Made by a program: the position numbers and the translations under genes | Shown here: positions 63,094 to 64,000 of the stretch, piece after piece | Layout: each line of letters starts with the position of its first letter | Numbering within the stretch: position 1 is the first letter of the stretch | The notes under the pieces: model-generated | Database searches by the model: none | What the model saw: the letters and a program-made list of their open reading frames with translations, nothing else | Told to the model about the DNA's origin: nothing | Assembly (NCBI RefSeq): GCF_018070025.1 | Contig: NZ_JAGPYQ010000002.1 | Location: 1,116,001-1,180,000 of the forward strand | Length of the DNA stretch: 64,000 bases | Direction: 5' to 3' | Source of the DNA: Streptomyces liliiviolaceus | GTDB taxonomy: Bacteria; Actinomycetota; Actinomycetes; Streptomycetales; Streptomycetaceae

Positions 63094-64000
63094 ATGGCCT
63101 CGGCCCCGGACCCGACTCGTGACAAGGGAACGGCCCGTGACAAGGGGGCGCCCCGTATCAAGGCGGCCCGTATCAAGGCGGCGCTGCGCTCCCCCGTCAC
63201 CTTCTCGGTCGTCGCCGGGCTCGTCATCGGCGCCCTGTTCCTGGTGGGCACCGGCGCCGATCCGTTCGCCGCGTACGGGGCGGTCGTCACCGGCTCGCTG
63301 GGGGCCGACGGGATCGGGTCGACGCTCACCACCGGCACGAGTGTGCTGGGCATGGCCCTGGCGCTGGCGATCCCGCTGCGCGCCGGGCTCATCAACCTGG
63401 GCGGCGACGGGCAGATGGTGCTCGGCGGGATCGCCGCCGCCGTCACCGGCCTGTACTCGCCGCTGCCGGCGCCGCTCACCGTCGTCGCGGCGCTGCTCGC
63501 CGGGGTCCTGGCGGGCGCCGCGTACGCCGCGCTGGCCGCGCTGTGCGAGAACCGGTTCGGGGTGCCGCTGCTGGTGAGCAGCCTGCTGCTCAGCTACCCG
63601 GCGACCTCGCTCGCCTCCTATCTGGTGCGCTATCCGCTGAAGGAGCCGGGCTCCAGCCTGCCCCAGACGCGGCGCCTCCCGGAGGGTGTGGCGCTGCCCG
63701 CCTTCGGCACGTCGACCGTGACGGCCGGACTGGTACTGGTCGTCGTGGCGGCGGGCGCGTACTGGTTCGCGGACCGGCGCACGGCCGTCGGGTACGAGAT
63801 CCGGATGACCGGCCTCAACGCGCGCTTCGCCGCCTACGCGGGCGTGGAGCGCAAGGGGCTCACGCTCCGGCTGGTGGCGACCTCGGGTGCGCTGGCCGGG
63901 CTGGTCGGCTCGATCGGCGTGCTGAGCTTCCCCTACCGCTTCCTCGACGGATCGCTGACCGCTCCCGGCTACACCTGGACGGGCCTCACCGCGGCGCTGC
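63094..64000 (+). CDS. Nucleoside-type ABC permease, 5' part
   Basis: The first 302 codons are visible; the gene runs off the right edge. The N-terminus is charged, with short repeats (RDKG twice, RIKAA twice) before the first helix SVVAGLVIGALFLVG. It shows about eight helices and the family stretch LRAGLINLGGDGQMVLGG, then MTGLNARFAAYAGV. It completes a BMP-type transporter, where a second permease usually follows beyond the window. Confidence 0.9.
   Translation, partial: MASAPDPTRDKGTARDKGAPRIKAARIKAALRSPVTFSVVAGLVIGALFLVGTGADPFAAYGAVVTGSLGADGIGSTLTTGTSVLGMALALAIPLRAGLINLGGDGQMVLGGIAAAVTGLYSPLPAPLTVVAALLAGVLAGAAYAALAALCENRFGVPLLVSSLLLSYPATSLASYLVRYPLKEPGSSLPQTRRLPEGVALPAFGTSTVTAGLVLVVVAAGAYWFADRRTAVGYEIRMTGLNARFAAYAGVERKGLTLRLVATSGALAGLVGSIGVLSFPYRFLDGSLTAPGYTWTGLTAAL

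Overview
The window is chromosomal DNA of a Streptomyces or a very close actinomycete. Supporting this are the very high G+C content, the frequent GTG starts, a complete Pup-proteasome system, a conservon (histidine-kinase-like, roadblock, DUF742, GTPase and P450 genes) and the gyl glycerol operon. The order helY, tatC, tatA, pafC, pafB, pafA ... prcA, prcB, pup, dop, arc, trmI, recB-like matches, from memory, both the S. coelicolor SCO1620-SCO1661 region and the M. tuberculosis Rv2090-Rv2119 region. No tRNA, rRNA, CRISPR array, IS element or prophage was seen. The window opens inside a proW-like permease gene and ends inside an ABC permease gene.

Layout. 1-4.5 kb: glycine betaine/proline uptake (proW partial, proV), a 5'-3' exonuclease, an iron-box-controlled siderophore-interacting protein and an RluA-type pseudouridine synthase. 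4.5-9.2 kb: conservon rarABCDE-like, with a P450 whose K-helix ExxR is replaced by EQSLW. 9.6-15.5 kb: helY, a lipid kinase, tatC, tatA and two small proteins. 15.5-29.6 kb: pafC, pafB, two FKBP isomerases, pafA, an MFS/LacI divergent pair, then prcA-prcB-HNH-pup, dop and arc. 29.8-38.4 kb: ferredoxin, secreted protein, trmI, M50 protease, RecB-like nuclease, response regulator, peptide-binding lipoprotein and HAD phosphatase. 38.7-47.8 kb: metH, gylR, glpF, glpK and glpD. 48-64 kb: a methionine salvage island with two ABC transporters and an NACHT NTPase.

How the genes work together. Pup ends in Gln, so Dop must deamidate it before PafA ligates it; Arc feeds pupylated proteins to the PrcA/PrcB core; PafB/PafC are the WYL regulators linked to this locus. 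In the salvage island MtnK makes methylthioribose-1-phosphate, and MtnA, MtnB, MtnC and MtnD carry it to the keto acid precursor of methionine. MetH lies about 9 kb from the near edge of the island. A sugar-type ABC transporter upstream of mtnK probably imports methylthioribose, and a BMP-type transporter diverges from mtnA.

The most interesting signals are three tiny reading frames of the Arg-rich, C-terminal Cys-Arg type, one ahead of each of three salvage/transport units; one of them appears to start at its own transcription start. Others are an NACHT NTPase fused by overlap to the end of the mtnK operon, an HNH endonuclease embedded in the pup-prcB operon, and about 20 copies of a GGGGCGCGGGGAACTGCGC repeat lying downstream of genes, mostly at convergent 3' ends.
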